DNA of 64,000 bases from assembly GCA_963701385.1 (NCBI GenBank), contig CAVOZW010000017.1, forward strand, positions 274,749 through 338,748, written 5' to 3'. Of this stretch, positions 17,648-26,945 are shown piece after piece. How positions within the stretch are numbered: position 1 is the first letter of the stretch; every line of letters begins with the position of its first letter. The position numbers and the translations under genes are program-made. The notes under the pieces are model-generated. The model did no database searches. It saw only the letters and a program-made list of their open reading frames with translations, and was not told where the DNA came from. This DNA is from B30-G6 sp963701385 (GTDB lineage: Bacteria > Desulfobacterota > Desulfobacteria > Desulfobacterales > B30-G6).

Positions 17648-18334
17648 ATGTCACCGATTATTACCCAAAACAGCTGGAGCCTGCGCAAGGAGATTTTCGA
17701 TTATCTCAGCGGCCAGATAGAAAAAGGCGCCCTGATACCGGGTTCTCTCATCAACGTGCGCAAGTTGACCGAACAGCTGAATGTCAGCCGCACACCGTTG
17801 CGCGAGGCCCTTGCCCAGCTGGAGATCCAGGGTCTGGTGTCCATACTGCCCCAGCGTGGCGTCCGGATCAATGTTCTGATGTATGAAGACCTGCTGGACC
17901 TCTTTGAAATTATCGGGGCTCTCGAGTCCCAGGTAATTTTGACGGTTTTCCCTCAGATCACGCAGAACAAGATCAATCTGATGAAGCGCTACAACCGGGC
18001 CATGGAACAGGCCCTCAAACAAGGAAAAAACAGAACTTTTCATGAGACCAATATTCTCTTTCACAGGGTCTTTCTCGATCTGTCCGCCAACCGGGAACTG
18101 ACCAACTATGTGAGCAGCCTGAAGCTGAGATTGTTCGGGTTTGCCCTCAAAAGTTACCGGGATCGGTTTAAAAGGGCGATTGTCGCAGAACATGCTGTAC
18201 TTATCGACCTGCTGGGGCAAGACAACCCCATTGCCGCTGCCGACTATCTGAAAGACGTTCATTGGCAATTCAATTACCCTGATAATTTTATACGACCCGA
18301 TGTGGTTGAAAACAACACAACTGCCAAGGTTTAA
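17648..18334 (+). CDS. GntR-family regulator (FadR/FCD type)
   Basis: A 228-residue transcription factor. The N-terminal winged helix shows KLTEQLNVSRTPLREALAQL followed by GLVSILPQRGVRI, the standard GntR signature. The C-terminal helical half is an FCD ligand domain with metal-binding positions likely at the histidines in FHETNILFHRVF and VAEHAVLID. ATG 17648 is preferred over the upstream open frame because the winged-helix domain starts soon after it. Sitting 58 bases before xsc in the same direction, it is the probable regulator of the sulfonate module, responding to an acidic ligand. Confidence 0.85.
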   Translation: MSPIITQNSWSLRKEIFDYLSGQIEKGALIPGSLINVRKLTEQLNVSRTPLREALAQLEIQGLVSILPQRGVRINVLMYEDLLDLFEIIGALESQVILTVFPQITQNKINLMKRYNRAMEQALKQGKNRTFHETNILFHRVFLDLSANRELTNYVSSLKLRLFGFALKSYRDRFKRAIVAEHAVLIDLLGQDNPIAAADYLKDVHWQFNYPDNFIRPDVVENNTTAKV

Positions 18335-18391
18335 ATTTAGAATCTGATGATATGAAAAAGCCCAACACTAAATCGAGATAAGGAGACAAAC

Positions 18392-20179
18392 ATGCGTAAG
18401 CAAAAAATGACCACCGAAGAAGCTTTTATTAAAGTGCTCCAGATGCATGGAATCGATAGCGCGTTTGGAATTATTGGTTCGGCGATGATGCCGGTTACCG
18501 ACCTGTTCCCCAAGGCAGGTATCACTTTCTGGGATTGTGGGCATGAATTCAGCGCAGGCATGATGGCGGACGGATTCACCCGCGCCTGCGGCAGGATGAG
18601 TATGCTGGTTGGCCAGAATGGCCCCGGTATCGCAAATTTTGTCACACCGGTAAAAACGGCCTACTGGAACCACACGCCTCTCCTGCTGATCACCGCCCAG
18701 GCTGCAAACATGACCATGGGGCAAGGCGGTTTTCAGGAAGTCCCCCAGATGGCCATGTTTGAGGACATGGTTGCCTACCAGGAAGAAGTGCTTCATCCCT
18801 CCCGCGTGGCCGAGGTTCTCAACCGGGTCATCATGCGGGCTAAGCGCGCCTCTGCCCCGGCCCAGATCAATATCCCACGTGACTTCTGGACCCAGGTCAT
18901 TGACATCGAACTGCCCCCCATTATTGACTTTGAGCGCCCGGCAGGGGGCAAGGACGCCGTCGCCCGCGCGGCCGAGCTTTTGTCCAAGGCCAAATTCCCC
19001 GTAATCCTGAACGGCGGCGGCGTTGTGATCGGTGGTGCCATCGAAGCCTCAAAGGAGCTGGCCGATCGCCTGGACGCCCCGGTCTGCTGCAACTATCAGC
19101 ACAATGACGCTTTCCCCGGCAGCCACCCGCTGTTCTTGGGCCCCTTGGGTTACAATGGTTCAAAGGCCGGAATGAAGATAATATCCAGGGCTGACGTCGT
19201 ACTGGCCCTGGGCAACCGCCTGAATCCCTTCTCGACACTGCCATGCTACGGTATTGATTACTGGCCAACCGATGCTGCGATCATTCAGGTCGACATCAAT
19301 CCCGACCGTATCGGCCTCACCAAACCCATTTCTGTGGGAATTGTAGGGGATGCCGGGAAAGTGGCCCATTCCCTTCTGAAGCAACTGTTTTCCACAGCCG
19401 GTGATGTTGGTCGTGAGGATCGCAGGGCCGCCGTAAAAAAAGCCAAGGCAGACTGGGACCAGGAGTTGGGCACCATGGACCATGAAGAAGACGATCTCGG
19501 TACCACATGGAACGAACGCTGCCAAAAACGTGAACCGGATAAAATAACGGCCCGTATGGCCTGGCGCGCCATCAAGGCCGCCCTGCCCAAAGAAGCCATC
19601 ATCTCTTCGGACATCGGGAACAACTGCGCCATTGGCAATGCCTATCCAGACTTCGAAGAAGGCCGCAAATACCTGGCCCCCGGTATGTTCGGATCCTGCG
19701 GCTATGGTTTCCCGGCCATCTTGGGCGCCAAAATCGCCAAGCCCGACGTGCCGGTGGTTGGTTTTGCCGGTGACGGGGCCTTTGGAATCTCCATGAACGA
19801 AATGACTGCCTGTGGGCGTGACGAATGGCCTGCCATTACCATGATCATTTTCCGCAACTACCAGTGGGGAGCCGAGAAACGAAACACCACCCTTTGGTAC
19901 CACGATAATTTCGTTGGAACCGAATTGAATCCGAAAGTCTCCTACGCCGACATAGCCAAGGCATGCGGATTGGACGGTGTTCAGGCGACCACCATGGCGG
20001 ATCTGACCGAAAAACTCAAGCGTGCCATCAAGGCCCAGATGCAAGAAGGTAAAACCACGTTCATCGAGGTGATGACCAACCAGGAACTGGGCGAACCGTT
20101 CCGTCGCGATGCCATGACAACACCCGTTCTCATTGCAGGGATTGACAAGGCTGACATGCGCACCCAAAAAGGTGCTTAA
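18392..20179 (+). CDS. xsc: Sulfoacetaldehyde acetyltransferase
   Basis: A 595-residue thiamine-diphosphate enzyme that cleaves sulfoacetaldehyde with phosphate to give acetyl phosphate and sulfite. The three thiolase-like domains are complete: the N terminus MTTEEAFIKVLQMHGI and GFTRACGRMSMLVGQNGPG, the middle CNYQHNDAFPGSHPLF and NRLNPFSTLPCYGIDYWP, and the C-terminal TPP/Mg site VGFAGDGAFGISMNE. These middle segments separate Xsc from acetolactate synthase. A strong site (AAGGAGACAAAC) precedes the ATG. ackA follows after 32 bases. In a sulfate reducer the sulfite can enter the Dsr pathway directly, so sulfonates such as taurine or isethionate would serve as electron acceptors. Confidence 0.92.
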   Translation: MRKQKMTTEEAFIKVLQMHGIDSAFGIIGSAMMPVTDLFPKAGITFWDCGHEFSAGMMADGFTRACGRMSMLVGQNGPGIANFVTPVKTAYWNHTPLLLITAQAANMTMGQGGFQEVPQMAMFEDMVAYQEEVLHPSRVAEVLNRVIMRAKRASAPAQINIPRDFWTQVIDIELPPIIDFERPAGGKDAVARAAELLSKAKFPVILNGGGVVIGGAIEASKELADRLDAPVCCNYQHNDAFPGSHPLFLGPLGYNGSKAGMKIISRADVVLALGNRLNPFSTLPCYGIDYWPTDAAIIQVDINPDRIGLTKPISVGIVGDAGKVAHSLLKQLFSTAGDVGREDRRAAVKKAKADWDQELGTMDHEEDDLGTTWNERCQKREPDKITARMAWRAIKAALPKEAIISSDIGNNCAIGNAYPDFEEGRKYLAPGMFGSCGYGFPAILGAKIAKPDVPVVGFAGDGAFGISMNEMTACGRDEWPAITMIIFRNYQWGAEKRNTTLWYHDNFVGTELNPKVSYADIAKACGLDGVQATTMADLTEKLKRAIKAQMQEGKTTFIEVMTNQELGEPFRRDAMTTPVLIAGIDKADMRTQKGA

Positions 20180-20211
20180 ATAGATGATGGATATGACCCT
20201 GGAGGCGGCGG

Positions 20212-21480
20212 ATGCCCACACAAAAAAAATATATTGTGCTGGTAATCAATTCGGGAAGTTCATCCGTAAAATTCACCCTCTACCAGATGCCCGAAGAAAC
20301 CATTCTGGCATCTGGTGCTGTGGAGCGGATAGGTCTTGAATCCCCTGGATTGGAATTTCAGAACAACCGGGGCGATATCCATCGCCGACCGTCAAGCGCT
20401 GAGAATGTCCAGGAGGCGATTACAGAACTCATGGGTCTTTTGACCCATGCTGAACTCGGTGTCATCAAATCGAAACAGGTGGTTTCCGCCGTGGGCCACA
20501 GGGTGGTGCATGGGGGTGAATCCATCACGGCTCCGACCATCATCGATAATGCCGTCAAACAGATCATCACTGAAAGCAGTCGACTGGCCCCCCTCCACAA
20601 CCCATCCAATCTGAAAGGTATTCAAGCCTGTGAGATACTGTTCCCTGGCATCCCCCATGTGGCGGTATTCGACACCGCCTTTCATGCCACCCTGCCCGAG
20701 CATGCCTATCTGTACGGCCTGCCCTATACCATGTACAAGGATCAAGGCATTCGACGGTATGGATTCCATGGCACGAGTCATCAGTTCGTCTCCAGGGAGG
20801 CCGCTGCCCGTCTGAATCGATCCCTTGCCGAACTCAAATTGATCACCTGTCATCTGGGAAACGGCAGCAGTGTCACGGCCGTAAAAAAAGGCCGGAGCAT
20901 CGATACCAGTATGGGGTTTACGCCCCTGGAAGGCACTCTCATGGGTACCCGCTGCGGCAGCATCGACCCGGCCATTGTCGTCTATATGATGACACAGTTA
21001 AAGATGCAGCCCGACCAAATAGACCACTTGCTCAACAGACAAAGCGGTTTCTTGGGTTTAGCTGGTATCGACAGCAGCGACGTCAGGGATGTATTCTCTG
21101 CGATGCACAACGGCAACACCCATGCCGCTGCCGCAATTCAGCTGTACGTGTACCAGATCAGAAAATACATCGGGGCCTATCTGGCCGCCCTGAACGGTGC
21201 GGACGCGCTTGTCTTTACTGCAGGAATCGGCCAGAATTCACCGCAAATCCGTAACATGGTCTGCAACGGCGGTGATGGGTTAGGCAATCTCGGTATCGTC
21301 CTGGACCCCAAAAAAAATATGGCTGTGCCCCTGACCGCCCCTGAAATTCAATCTGATGACAGCCGGGTCAAAATCCTGGTGATCCCCACGAACGAGGCCC
21401 TTGAAATCGCCCGGCAAACATGTGTATTATTATACGGACCGATAAGCAATACGAAGGCATCTCGAAACGCCGAGGGATGA
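20212..21480 (+). CDS. ackA: Acetate kinase
   Basis: A 422-residue ASKHA-fold kinase that interconverts acetyl phosphate + ADP with acetate + ATP. The opening VLVINSGSSSVKFTLY, the motif RYGFHGTSHQFV with the catalytic histidine, the segment HLGNGSSVTAVKKG, and FTAGIGQNSP are all intact. It lies 32 bases after xsc with the site CTGGAGGCGG, so acetyl phosphate from Xsc can be used at once for substrate-level ATP formation. No phosphotransacetylase is in the window. The C terminus is about 20 residues longer than in E. coli AckA. Confidence 0.95.
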   Translation: MPTQKKYIVLVINSGSSSVKFTLYQMPEETILASGAVERIGLESPGLEFQNNRGDIHRRPSSAENVQEAITELMGLLTHAELGVIKSKQVVSAVGHRVVHGGESITAPTIIDNAVKQIITESSRLAPLHNPSNLKGIQACEILFPGIPHVAVFDTAFHATLPEHAYLYGLPYTMYKDQGIRRYGFHGTSHQFVSREAAARLNRSLAELKLITCHLGNGSSVTAVKKGRSIDTSMGFTPLEGTLMGTRCGSIDPAIVVYMMTQLKMQPDQIDHLLNRQSGFLGLAGIDSSDVRDVFSAMHNGNTHAAAAIQLYVYQIRKYIGAYLAALNGADALVFTAGIGQNSPQIRNMVCNGGDGLGNLGIVLDPKKNMAVPLTAPEIQSDDSRVKILVIPTNEALEIARQTCVLLYGPISNTKASRNAEG

Positions 21481-21524
21481 TGCCAGCAAAACCGTGAAAC
21501 TGTACAGGACCCTTAGGGGCTGCC

Positions 21525-22667
21525 ATGAAACGACGTATTTTCAAACCCGAACACGAGATGTTCAGAAAATCATTTCGAGGCTATTTAAAGGACAACATCA
21601 TCCCCCATTACGACACATGGGAAAACGCCAGCATCACCCCCAGGGACGTGTGGCTGGAAGCAGGCAAAAATGGGTGGTTGTGCCCATCGGCCGAAGAACG
21701 CTATGGTGGTCCGGGGGCTGACTTTCTGTATTCCCTCATCATCACCGAAGAAATATATTATCATGCCCTGAATGGCCTTTTCTGGTGGGTACACAGCGAT
21801 ATTTTTCTGCCTTACATTGAAAAGTTTGCCAATGAACGACTCAAGCAAAAATGGATACCCCGATGTATCAGCGGAGAGGCCATACTGGCCCTTGCCATGA
21901 CAGAACCGGAAGTGGGTTCGGATATCGCCCGTTTGACGACATCGGCTCGTAGAGAGGGTGAAGATTACATCGTGAATGGAGCCAAAACCTTTATCAGCAA
22001 CGGCCAGCTGGCTGATCTGTGTATCGTGGCCGTACGAACCGCCGATACCGATCGATCCCATGACGGCATCAGTCTGTTGCTGATTGAGACTGACAGAAAA
22101 GGCTTTCACAAAGGCACCAACCTGAAAAAAATCGGTCTGCATGCCCAGGATACGTCAGAATTGTTCTTTGATGACTGCCGGGTTCCGGTTGAAAACCTTC
22201 TGGGTGTAGAAGGACACGGTTTTAAATATCTGATGGAAAATCTGCAACAGGAACGACTCTTATTGGCCATCGGCGCATGCGCGGCGGCCAGGGGTGCTTT
22301 CGATATCACCTTGAAGTACGTAAAAATGCGCCGGGCCTTTGGACAGTCGATTGGTGCATTTCAGAATACCCGCTTTGCCATGGCTGAGATGGCCACCAAA
22401 ATTCAACTGGCCCAATCCTTTCTGGATGATTTGATCCCCAGACACATGACCGGTGAAGAGATCGTCAGTGAAGTCAGCATGGCCAAGTACTGGATAACGG
22501 ATCTGCAATTCGACGTCGCCCATCGTTGCCTGCAGTTTTTCGGCGGTTACGGGTACATGAAGGAATTTCCCATTTCACGACATTTTGTCGACGCCCGGGT
22601 CCAGAGCATTTACGGGGGCACCAACGAAATCATGAAAGAGCTCATTGCGCGCCGGATCGGTCTCTGA
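21525..22667 (+). CDS. Acyl-CoA dehydrogenase
   Basis: A 380-residue FAD flavoprotein that forms the alpha-beta double bond of acyl-CoA and passes electrons to ETF. The segments ALAMTEPEVGSDIARLTTSA, VNGAKTFISNGQLADL and IYGGTNEIMKELIARRIGL are the family landmarks. The usual catalytic Glu of short-chain enzymes is Gly at IYGG, so the base is probably the Glu in LQQERLLLAIG, as in long-chain and isovaleryl-CoA types. It starts 44 bases after ackA in the same direction. Whether it serves the sulfonate module or fatty-acid oxidation (fadD at 14588) is open. Confidence 0.9.
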   Translation: MKRRIFKPEHEMFRKSFRGYLKDNIIPHYDTWENASITPRDVWLEAGKNGWLCPSAEERYGGPGADFLYSLIITEEIYYHALNGLFWWVHSDIFLPYIEKFANERLKQKWIPRCISGEAILALAMTEPEVGSDIARLTTSARREGEDYIVNGAKTFISNGQLADLCIVAVRTADTDRSHDGISLLLIETDRKGFHKGTNLKKIGLHAQDTSELFFDDCRVPVENLLGVEGHGFKYLMENLQQERLLLAIGACAAARGAFDITLKYVKMRRAFGQSIGAFQNTRFAMAEMATKIQLAQSFLDDLIPRHMTGEEIVSEVSMAKYWITDLQFDVAHRCLQFFGGYGYMKEFPISRHFVDARVQSIYGGTNEIMKELIARRIGL

Positions 22668-22894
22668 ACTTTAAGCAGACACGGTGGAAATTGCCACATT
22701 CTTAATGCTCATATTGCCATGAATGCTTCAAAACCGAGTCTGGCCTTGACGCTTATTGAAACCCAAACCTGGATAGACAGGACAGCACCCTAAAGAATGA
22801 CGACGATTGATGGCGCACAGGTGATATCACATAGGGTTTTGGATGATGCCTGACCTTTCAACCAAGGCCGTACATATTAATCAGGAGACAATTT

Positions 22895-23521
22895 ATGAGT
22901 ATGGAGATGTGGATAACCTATATTTTTGCTACAACGCTGATTTTGATAATACCGGGGCCGACAATAATTCTGGTTGTCAGTCAGGCAGTGACCCATGGAC
23001 GAAAATCAGTCGTGCCACTCGCGGCAGGCGTCGTGTTTGGGGATTTTACAGCAATGACACTCTCCCTTTTGGGTCTTGGGGCAATCATGACCGCCTCTGC
23101 CGGTCTTTTCACGTTGTTCAAGTGGATGGGGGCGCTGTACCTGATGTTTCTAGGCATCAAGCTGTGGAAAGCAACTCCGAACAACAATTCTCTTCAACAT
23201 GGCAAAGTAGATTTGTCACCTCGCTCACTGTTTAAAAGTTCTTTTATCGTAACAGCCCTCAACCCCAAAGGGATTGCCTTCTTTGTGGCATTTTTACCCC
23301 AATTCATTGCCCCCCAGGAACCCGTATTCAAGCAACTATTCCTGTTGGGAGGTACCTTCCTGTTTTTGGCCCTGGTCAATGCAACCTTGTACGCGTTATT
23401 TGCAAGCCAACTGAGAGAAGCGATAAAGCGGACACGTGTGCGCAAATGGTTCAATCGTTGCGGTGGTACGGCGTTGATTGGCGCCGGGATTATTACGGCC
23501 AGTATGCAACGATCGGCATAA
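22895..23521 (+). CDS. LysE/RhtB-family exporter
   Basis: A 208-residue inner-membrane protein with five to six helices. The opening (TLILIIPGPTIILVVSQAVT) with the GPT motif and the segment LNPKGIAFFVAFLPQFI are typical of RhtB/LysE amino-acid exporters. The site CAGGAGACAATTT precedes the ATG. It stands 227 bases after the acyl-CoA dehydrogenase and is possibly separate. In some organisms related exporters sit near sulfonate genes, but no such link is shown here. Confidence 0.87.
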   Translation: MSMEMWITYIFATTLILIIPGPTIILVVSQAVTHGRKSVVPLAAGVVFGDFTAMTLSLLGLGAIMTASAGLFTLFKWMGALYLMFLGIKLWKATPNNNSLQHGKVDLSPRSLFKSSFIVTALNPKGIAFFVAFLPQFIAPQEPVFKQLFLLGGTFLFLALVNATLYALFASQLREAIKRTRVRKWFNRCGGTALIGAGIITASMQRSA

Positions 23522-23635
23522 TTGCTGACCTTGTTTTGGGCTGTCGTTCCGAAAAAATAAGAATTTTCATGAATGGCGGACGTACGAAAGGTGCGGGCTA
23601 GCATTGAAAAAAACGCATGAACACATGAACGATCC

Positions 23636-24193
23636 TTAGACCTTAGGAAATTCAACCGCAGGCAATTCTCGTTGGGTTGCCAGGTCAAGTGAAAAATAGT
23701 CTCGTTTTGCAAACCCGAACTTTCTCGCCACAAAGGTGGCGGGGAACGATTCAACCAGTGTGTTGAACCTACGAACGTGACTGTTATACATATTTCTGGC
23801 TTTCTGGATATCTTCCTCGATCTCATCCAGACTGTTGTGCAATTCAATAAAATTAGCACTGGCCTTGAGATCGGGATAGGCCTCGGCCAGAGCCAACATT
23901 CCGCGAAGGGATTTAGATATCTGGCTTTCCTCTTGCGCTCGATTTGACATGCCGTCAGACACGGATAGTGGGTCTTTGAGGGTTAAAAATATGTTCGCTT
24001 CGTGTTCACTGTACCCTTTGACCGTGCGAATCAAATTGGGTATGAGATTGAATCGGCGCTTCAAGGCGACGTCGATACCGCTCCACGATTCCTCAATCCT
24101 GTTCTTGTATTTGATAAATCGATTATAGGTCCCGATAAACCAGGCAATACTTACTAAAAAAACAAAAATAACCAGCATGGTTATCGGTTCCAT
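23636..24193 (-). CDS. lemA: LemA-family protein
   Basis: A 185-residue protein with one N-terminal membrane helix (MEPITMLVIFVFLVSIAWFI) and a long helical-bundle domain. The conserved stretch ALKRRFNLIPNLIRTVKGYS and the later ARNMYNSHVRRFNTLVESFP identify LemA. ATG 24193 follows AAAGAGG and fits the family start; the frame is open 26 codons further up. The function is not settled; partners such as TPM-domain (YgcG) proteins are absent here. Confidence 0.88.
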   Translation of the reverse strand: MEPITMLVIFVFLVSIAWFIGTYNRFIKYKNRIEESWSGIDVALKRRFNLIPNLIRTVKGYSEHEANIFLTLKDPLSVSDGMSNRAQEESQISKSLRGMLALAEAYPDLKASANFIELHNSLDEIEEDIQKARNMYNSHVRRFNTLVESFPATFVARKFGFAKRDYFSLDLATQRELPAVEFPKV

Positions 24194-24312
24194 AAAGGCC
24201 TCTTTCTTTGCCAAATATCGTGTCGGAATCACCTTTACTGAAAATTTGCCTAGCCTGACCGTTTTCGGCAAACATGATCAGGGCAAGCTCGGCTACTTTG
24301 AAACAGGCTTTT

Positions 24313-24780
24313 TTACAATGCACCTTTAAGGAGGTTCATGGCAGTGTCGCCACCTGTTCCCTTGACATACTTGAGAATGATGGGTGTAAACTTCCCAACC
24401 ATATCTCCGGACATCCCCAGTTGTTTGAATGGTCCAGCCAAAGCGGCCAGACCCTGTAGTTTGTCGGATCCGCCACCCATCATAGACGAGATATTTCCAA
24501 GCGAGCTTGAACTCTTGTCCATTTCCGGGGCCGCCGCCATCATTTGGTCAATACCCGGAACACTTTCGGCAACACTTGAAAAATCGTCAGCACCCAAGTT
24601 TTGTTTGGCCATCTGAAAAATTGATCCGGCGCCGCCTTGGGCCTGATCAGTGGAAACGCCCAGTTGGCTTGTCAAAAGACTCACCAACCCCATGTCGTCG
24701 GCATACACCGGTGTGTACATGACCCAGGAAAGTAAGAACATTATTAAATATATCTTGTAAAATGAATGTCTTCTCATCAA
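24313..24780 (-). CDS. Secreted DUF2780-like protein
   Basis: A 155-residue exported protein: signal peptide to about residue 27 (FLLSWVMYTPVYADD), then a small helical domain with LLTSQLGVSTDQAQGGAGSI and GIDQMMAAAPE, ending FTPIILKYVKGTGGDTAMNL. The pattern matches the DUF2780 family (VcgC/VcgE), whose role is unknown. The site GAGGAGGTAGCGG precedes ATG. It stands between lemA and the rhomboid gene on the same strand, with over 100-base gaps, so each may have its own promoter. Confidence 0.75.
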   Translation of the reverse strand: MMRRHSFYKIYLIMFLLSWVMYTPVYADDMGLVSLLTSQLGVSTDQAQGGAGSIFQMAKQNLGADDFSSVAESVPGIDQMMAAAPEMDKSSSSLGNISSMMGGGSDKLQGLAALAGPFKQLGMSGDMVGKFTPIILKYVKGTGGDTAMNLLKGAL

Positions 24781-24941
24781 CCGCTACCTCCTCGTCAGCT
24801 AAAGCTACACTATGTATAAACTGCCTTTCGTTATCGTTAAATCATAGTACATAAGCTTGTTTTGTCAACTAAAGCACATTTCGAAGACCTTGGCCGCAAG
24901 CCACAAGGAATGTTCTGCCGCGCGGCGGTTCTGGGTAGCGA

Positions 24942-25805
24942 CTATTTGATTATCGGTTGAAGCCATGCCAGCGTTAGGACAAGGATTACGCATGCAAGCG
25001 CTGCGGCCTGCCATCGCCAGGCAAGTTGAATTCGAACCGACCCATAATAGAGAAACCCGATCAAAACGCCTGATAAGAAGCCGAACAGATGTGCCATGAT
25101 GTCCGTGTGGCTGGAGGAACCCAGAAAAGCCAGGAGAGCCAGGCCGGAGCCTAAAGGCAGCAACGCCTGAAACCTCGTCCTTGGTGTCTTTATCTTTTTC
25201 AGAAACTGGTAGGAAGACAGAAGGCCCAGGGCGCCGAACACGGCTGTGGAGGCACCGATGGCGTTGTGTCCATATCCGTAAACATAGGCATTGATGAGAT
25301 TCCCGGCAATGCCCGAAGCCAGGATCAGCAGCCACCCAAGACCCCATCCCGAGATGGAACATACGGCCGTGGCAAACAGCGCCATCCCGGCAATATTCCC
25401 GGCAAGATGCAGACTGTCTGCATGGAGGAGCAGGGCCGTTGCACTTCGATACCATTCGCCGTTGACGACATGGCGTGCGGAGGATCCATATAACCTATGA
25501 AACGTGCCTGCATCATTGCCCAGGAAAATGACGACATGCCACACGAACAAAACGGCCGCTCCCCATACACCTGACCACGTTTTTCGATAGCTTGCCAACG
25601 CTGCTTCTGGCGAGGGTTTGATCACCTGATTCTCGGCCAGATAGGTTTTCAACAGGCTCTCGGCCGCTGCCGACACATCATCCGCAACCCACAGGTCCCA
25701 ACCTTTCCCCCCCTGTCGTATCTCATGTGCGATTGCCGAGGATAAAAGAACGAGACCGAATATATCTGCCTGTTCTTTGGTAAGACCTTCGAGAAGTATC
25801 TGCAT
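24942..25805 (-). CDS. Rhomboid-family intramembrane serine protease
   Basis: A 287-residue polytopic membrane protein with six helices after a soluble N-terminal part (~85 residues). The catalytic serine is in GHNAIGASTAVFGALG and the catalytic histidine in SSHTDIMAHLFGFLSGV; the helix-2 histidine and asparagine lie in HADSLHLAGNIAG. It cleaves membrane-anchored substrates within the bilayer. It ends the dpp gene run, 27 bases after dppF, so it may be co-transcribed. Its substrate is unknown. Confidence 0.88.
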   Translation of the reverse strand: MQILLEGLTKEQADIFGLVLLSSAIAHEIRQGGKGWDLWVADDVSAAAESLLKTYLAENQVIKPSPEAALASYRKTWSGVWGAAVLFVWHVVIFLGNDAGTFHRLYGSSARHVVNGEWYRSATALLLHADSLHLAGNIAGMALFATAVCSISGWGLGWLLILASGIAGNLINAYVYGYGHNAIGASTAVFGALGLLSSYQFLKKIKTPRTRFQALLPLGSGLALLAFLGSSSHTDIMAHLFGFLSGVLIGFLYYGSVRIQLAWRWQAAALACVILVLTLAWLQPIIK

Positions 25806-25832
25806 GCCACACCCTTATCTGCACTTAAAATA

Positions 25833-26945
25833 TCATGAAATACGCGTGTCGAGGCCGCGCCCGTTGTTCAGCCAACACGCTACCTCATGATTTGTGGCCA
25901 CTTCGACGAGAGCTGGCCGCTCCACCCGGCAGCGCTCAAAGCAATACGGGCATCGCAGATGAAACAGGCACCCGGAAGGCGGGTCAACAGGACTGGGCAC
26001 CTCTCCCTCCAGGGTAACAGGTGGCTGTTTTCTATGTGGATCCGGTATCGGGACCGCACAAACAAGCGCCGCTGTATAGGGGTGCAGCGGGTTGTAGCTG
26101 AACACCGTGGACGGTGCCATCTCAACGATGACACCCAGATACATGACCGCAATACGTTCACACATGTGATTGACGACACTCAAATCATGGGAAATGATCA
26201 GACTTGAAAAATCAAATGATGCCTGCAGATCTGCCAAAAGGTTCAATACCTGAGCCTGATTGGACATATCAAGGGCACTGACCGGTTCATCTGCGATAAT
26301 CAGGCTTGGGTTGAGACAAAGGGCCCTGGCAATGCCGATGCGCTGCCTCTCGCCACCTGAGAAAGCGTGGGGATACTTGTCCAGGTCGGCTGCCTTCAGA
26401 CCGACTTTTTCCAGCAGAGCCGCTGCCCTGCTGCGAACCAGCTTTCTGTCAACCTTCTGAAATGAACGCAGGGGTTCCGTGACAATCGAGGCCACCGTCA
26501 TCCTTGGGTCCAAGCTGGCCTGGGGATCCTGAAATATCATCTGCACATCCCGGCGAAGCAATCGCATTTCTCTTCGATTCAGCCGGGTAATCTCCTGACC
26601 ATTCAGCCGGATGCTCCCGGAGGAAGGGTCCAGAAGCCGGAGTATGATACGTCCCAGGGTGGTTTTACCACATCCGGATTCACCCACCAAACCGAAGCTT
26701 TCACCCTTGTGTATTTGGAAAGACACACCATCGACCGCTTTTATCCAGGACTTAGAGGTTGACCAGAGACCTCTCGTCAAAGGAAAGTATTTAACGATGT
26801 CCTGAAGGTCGAGTATGGGGTTTGTTGGGTTCATTGGGTTTGTTGGGTTGTTGGGTTTATTGAACCTCAGGATACGGCATACAGCCAGCATCTGGCCTGT
26901 TGACCCTGCTGAACCCGTAACAGGTCCGGGCGTTTTTTTCTGCAT
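25833..26945 (-). CDS. dppF: Peptide ABC transporter ATP-binding protein (DppF type)
   Basis: An ABC ATPase of the oligopeptide/dipeptide type: Walker A GESGCGKTTLGR, signature FSGGERQRIGIARAL, Walker B LIIADEPVSALD, and a C-terminal domain with the cysteines seen in this class (CLFHLRCPYCFERC). The first ~40 residues overlap the end of dppD and include a low-complexity NKPNNPTNPMNPTNP run encoded by a DNA microsatellite. The true start may be the ATG at 26834 or 26891 rather than 26945. It works with DppD as the second ATPase. Confidence 0.88.
   Translation of the reverse strand: MQKKTPGPVTGSAGSTGQMLAVCRILRFNKPNNPTNPMNPTNPILDLQDIVKYFPLTRGLWSTSKSWIKAVDGVSFQIHKGESFGLVGESGCGKTTLGRIILRLLDPSSGSIRLNGQEITRLNRREMRLLRRDVQMIFQDPQASLDPRMTVASIVTEPLRSFQKVDRKLVRSRAAALLEKVGLKAADLDKYPHAFSGGERQRIGIARALCLNPSLIIADEPVSALDMSNQAQVLNLLADLQASFDFSSLIISHDLSVVNHMCERIAVMYLGVIVEMAPSTVFSYNPLHPYTAALVCAVPIPDPHRKQPPVTLEGEVPSPVDPPSGCLFHLRCPYCFERCRVERPALVEVATNHEVACWLNNGRGLDTRIS
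26817..26868. repeat. TTGGGTT-type microsatellite
   Basis: About 50 bases are made of imperfect TTGGGTTYRTTGGG units on the plus strand, at the dppD stop/dppF start junction. They encode Asn-Pro-Thr repeats in dppF if its start is upstream. Slippage here could change how dppF is translated. Confidence 0.6.
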
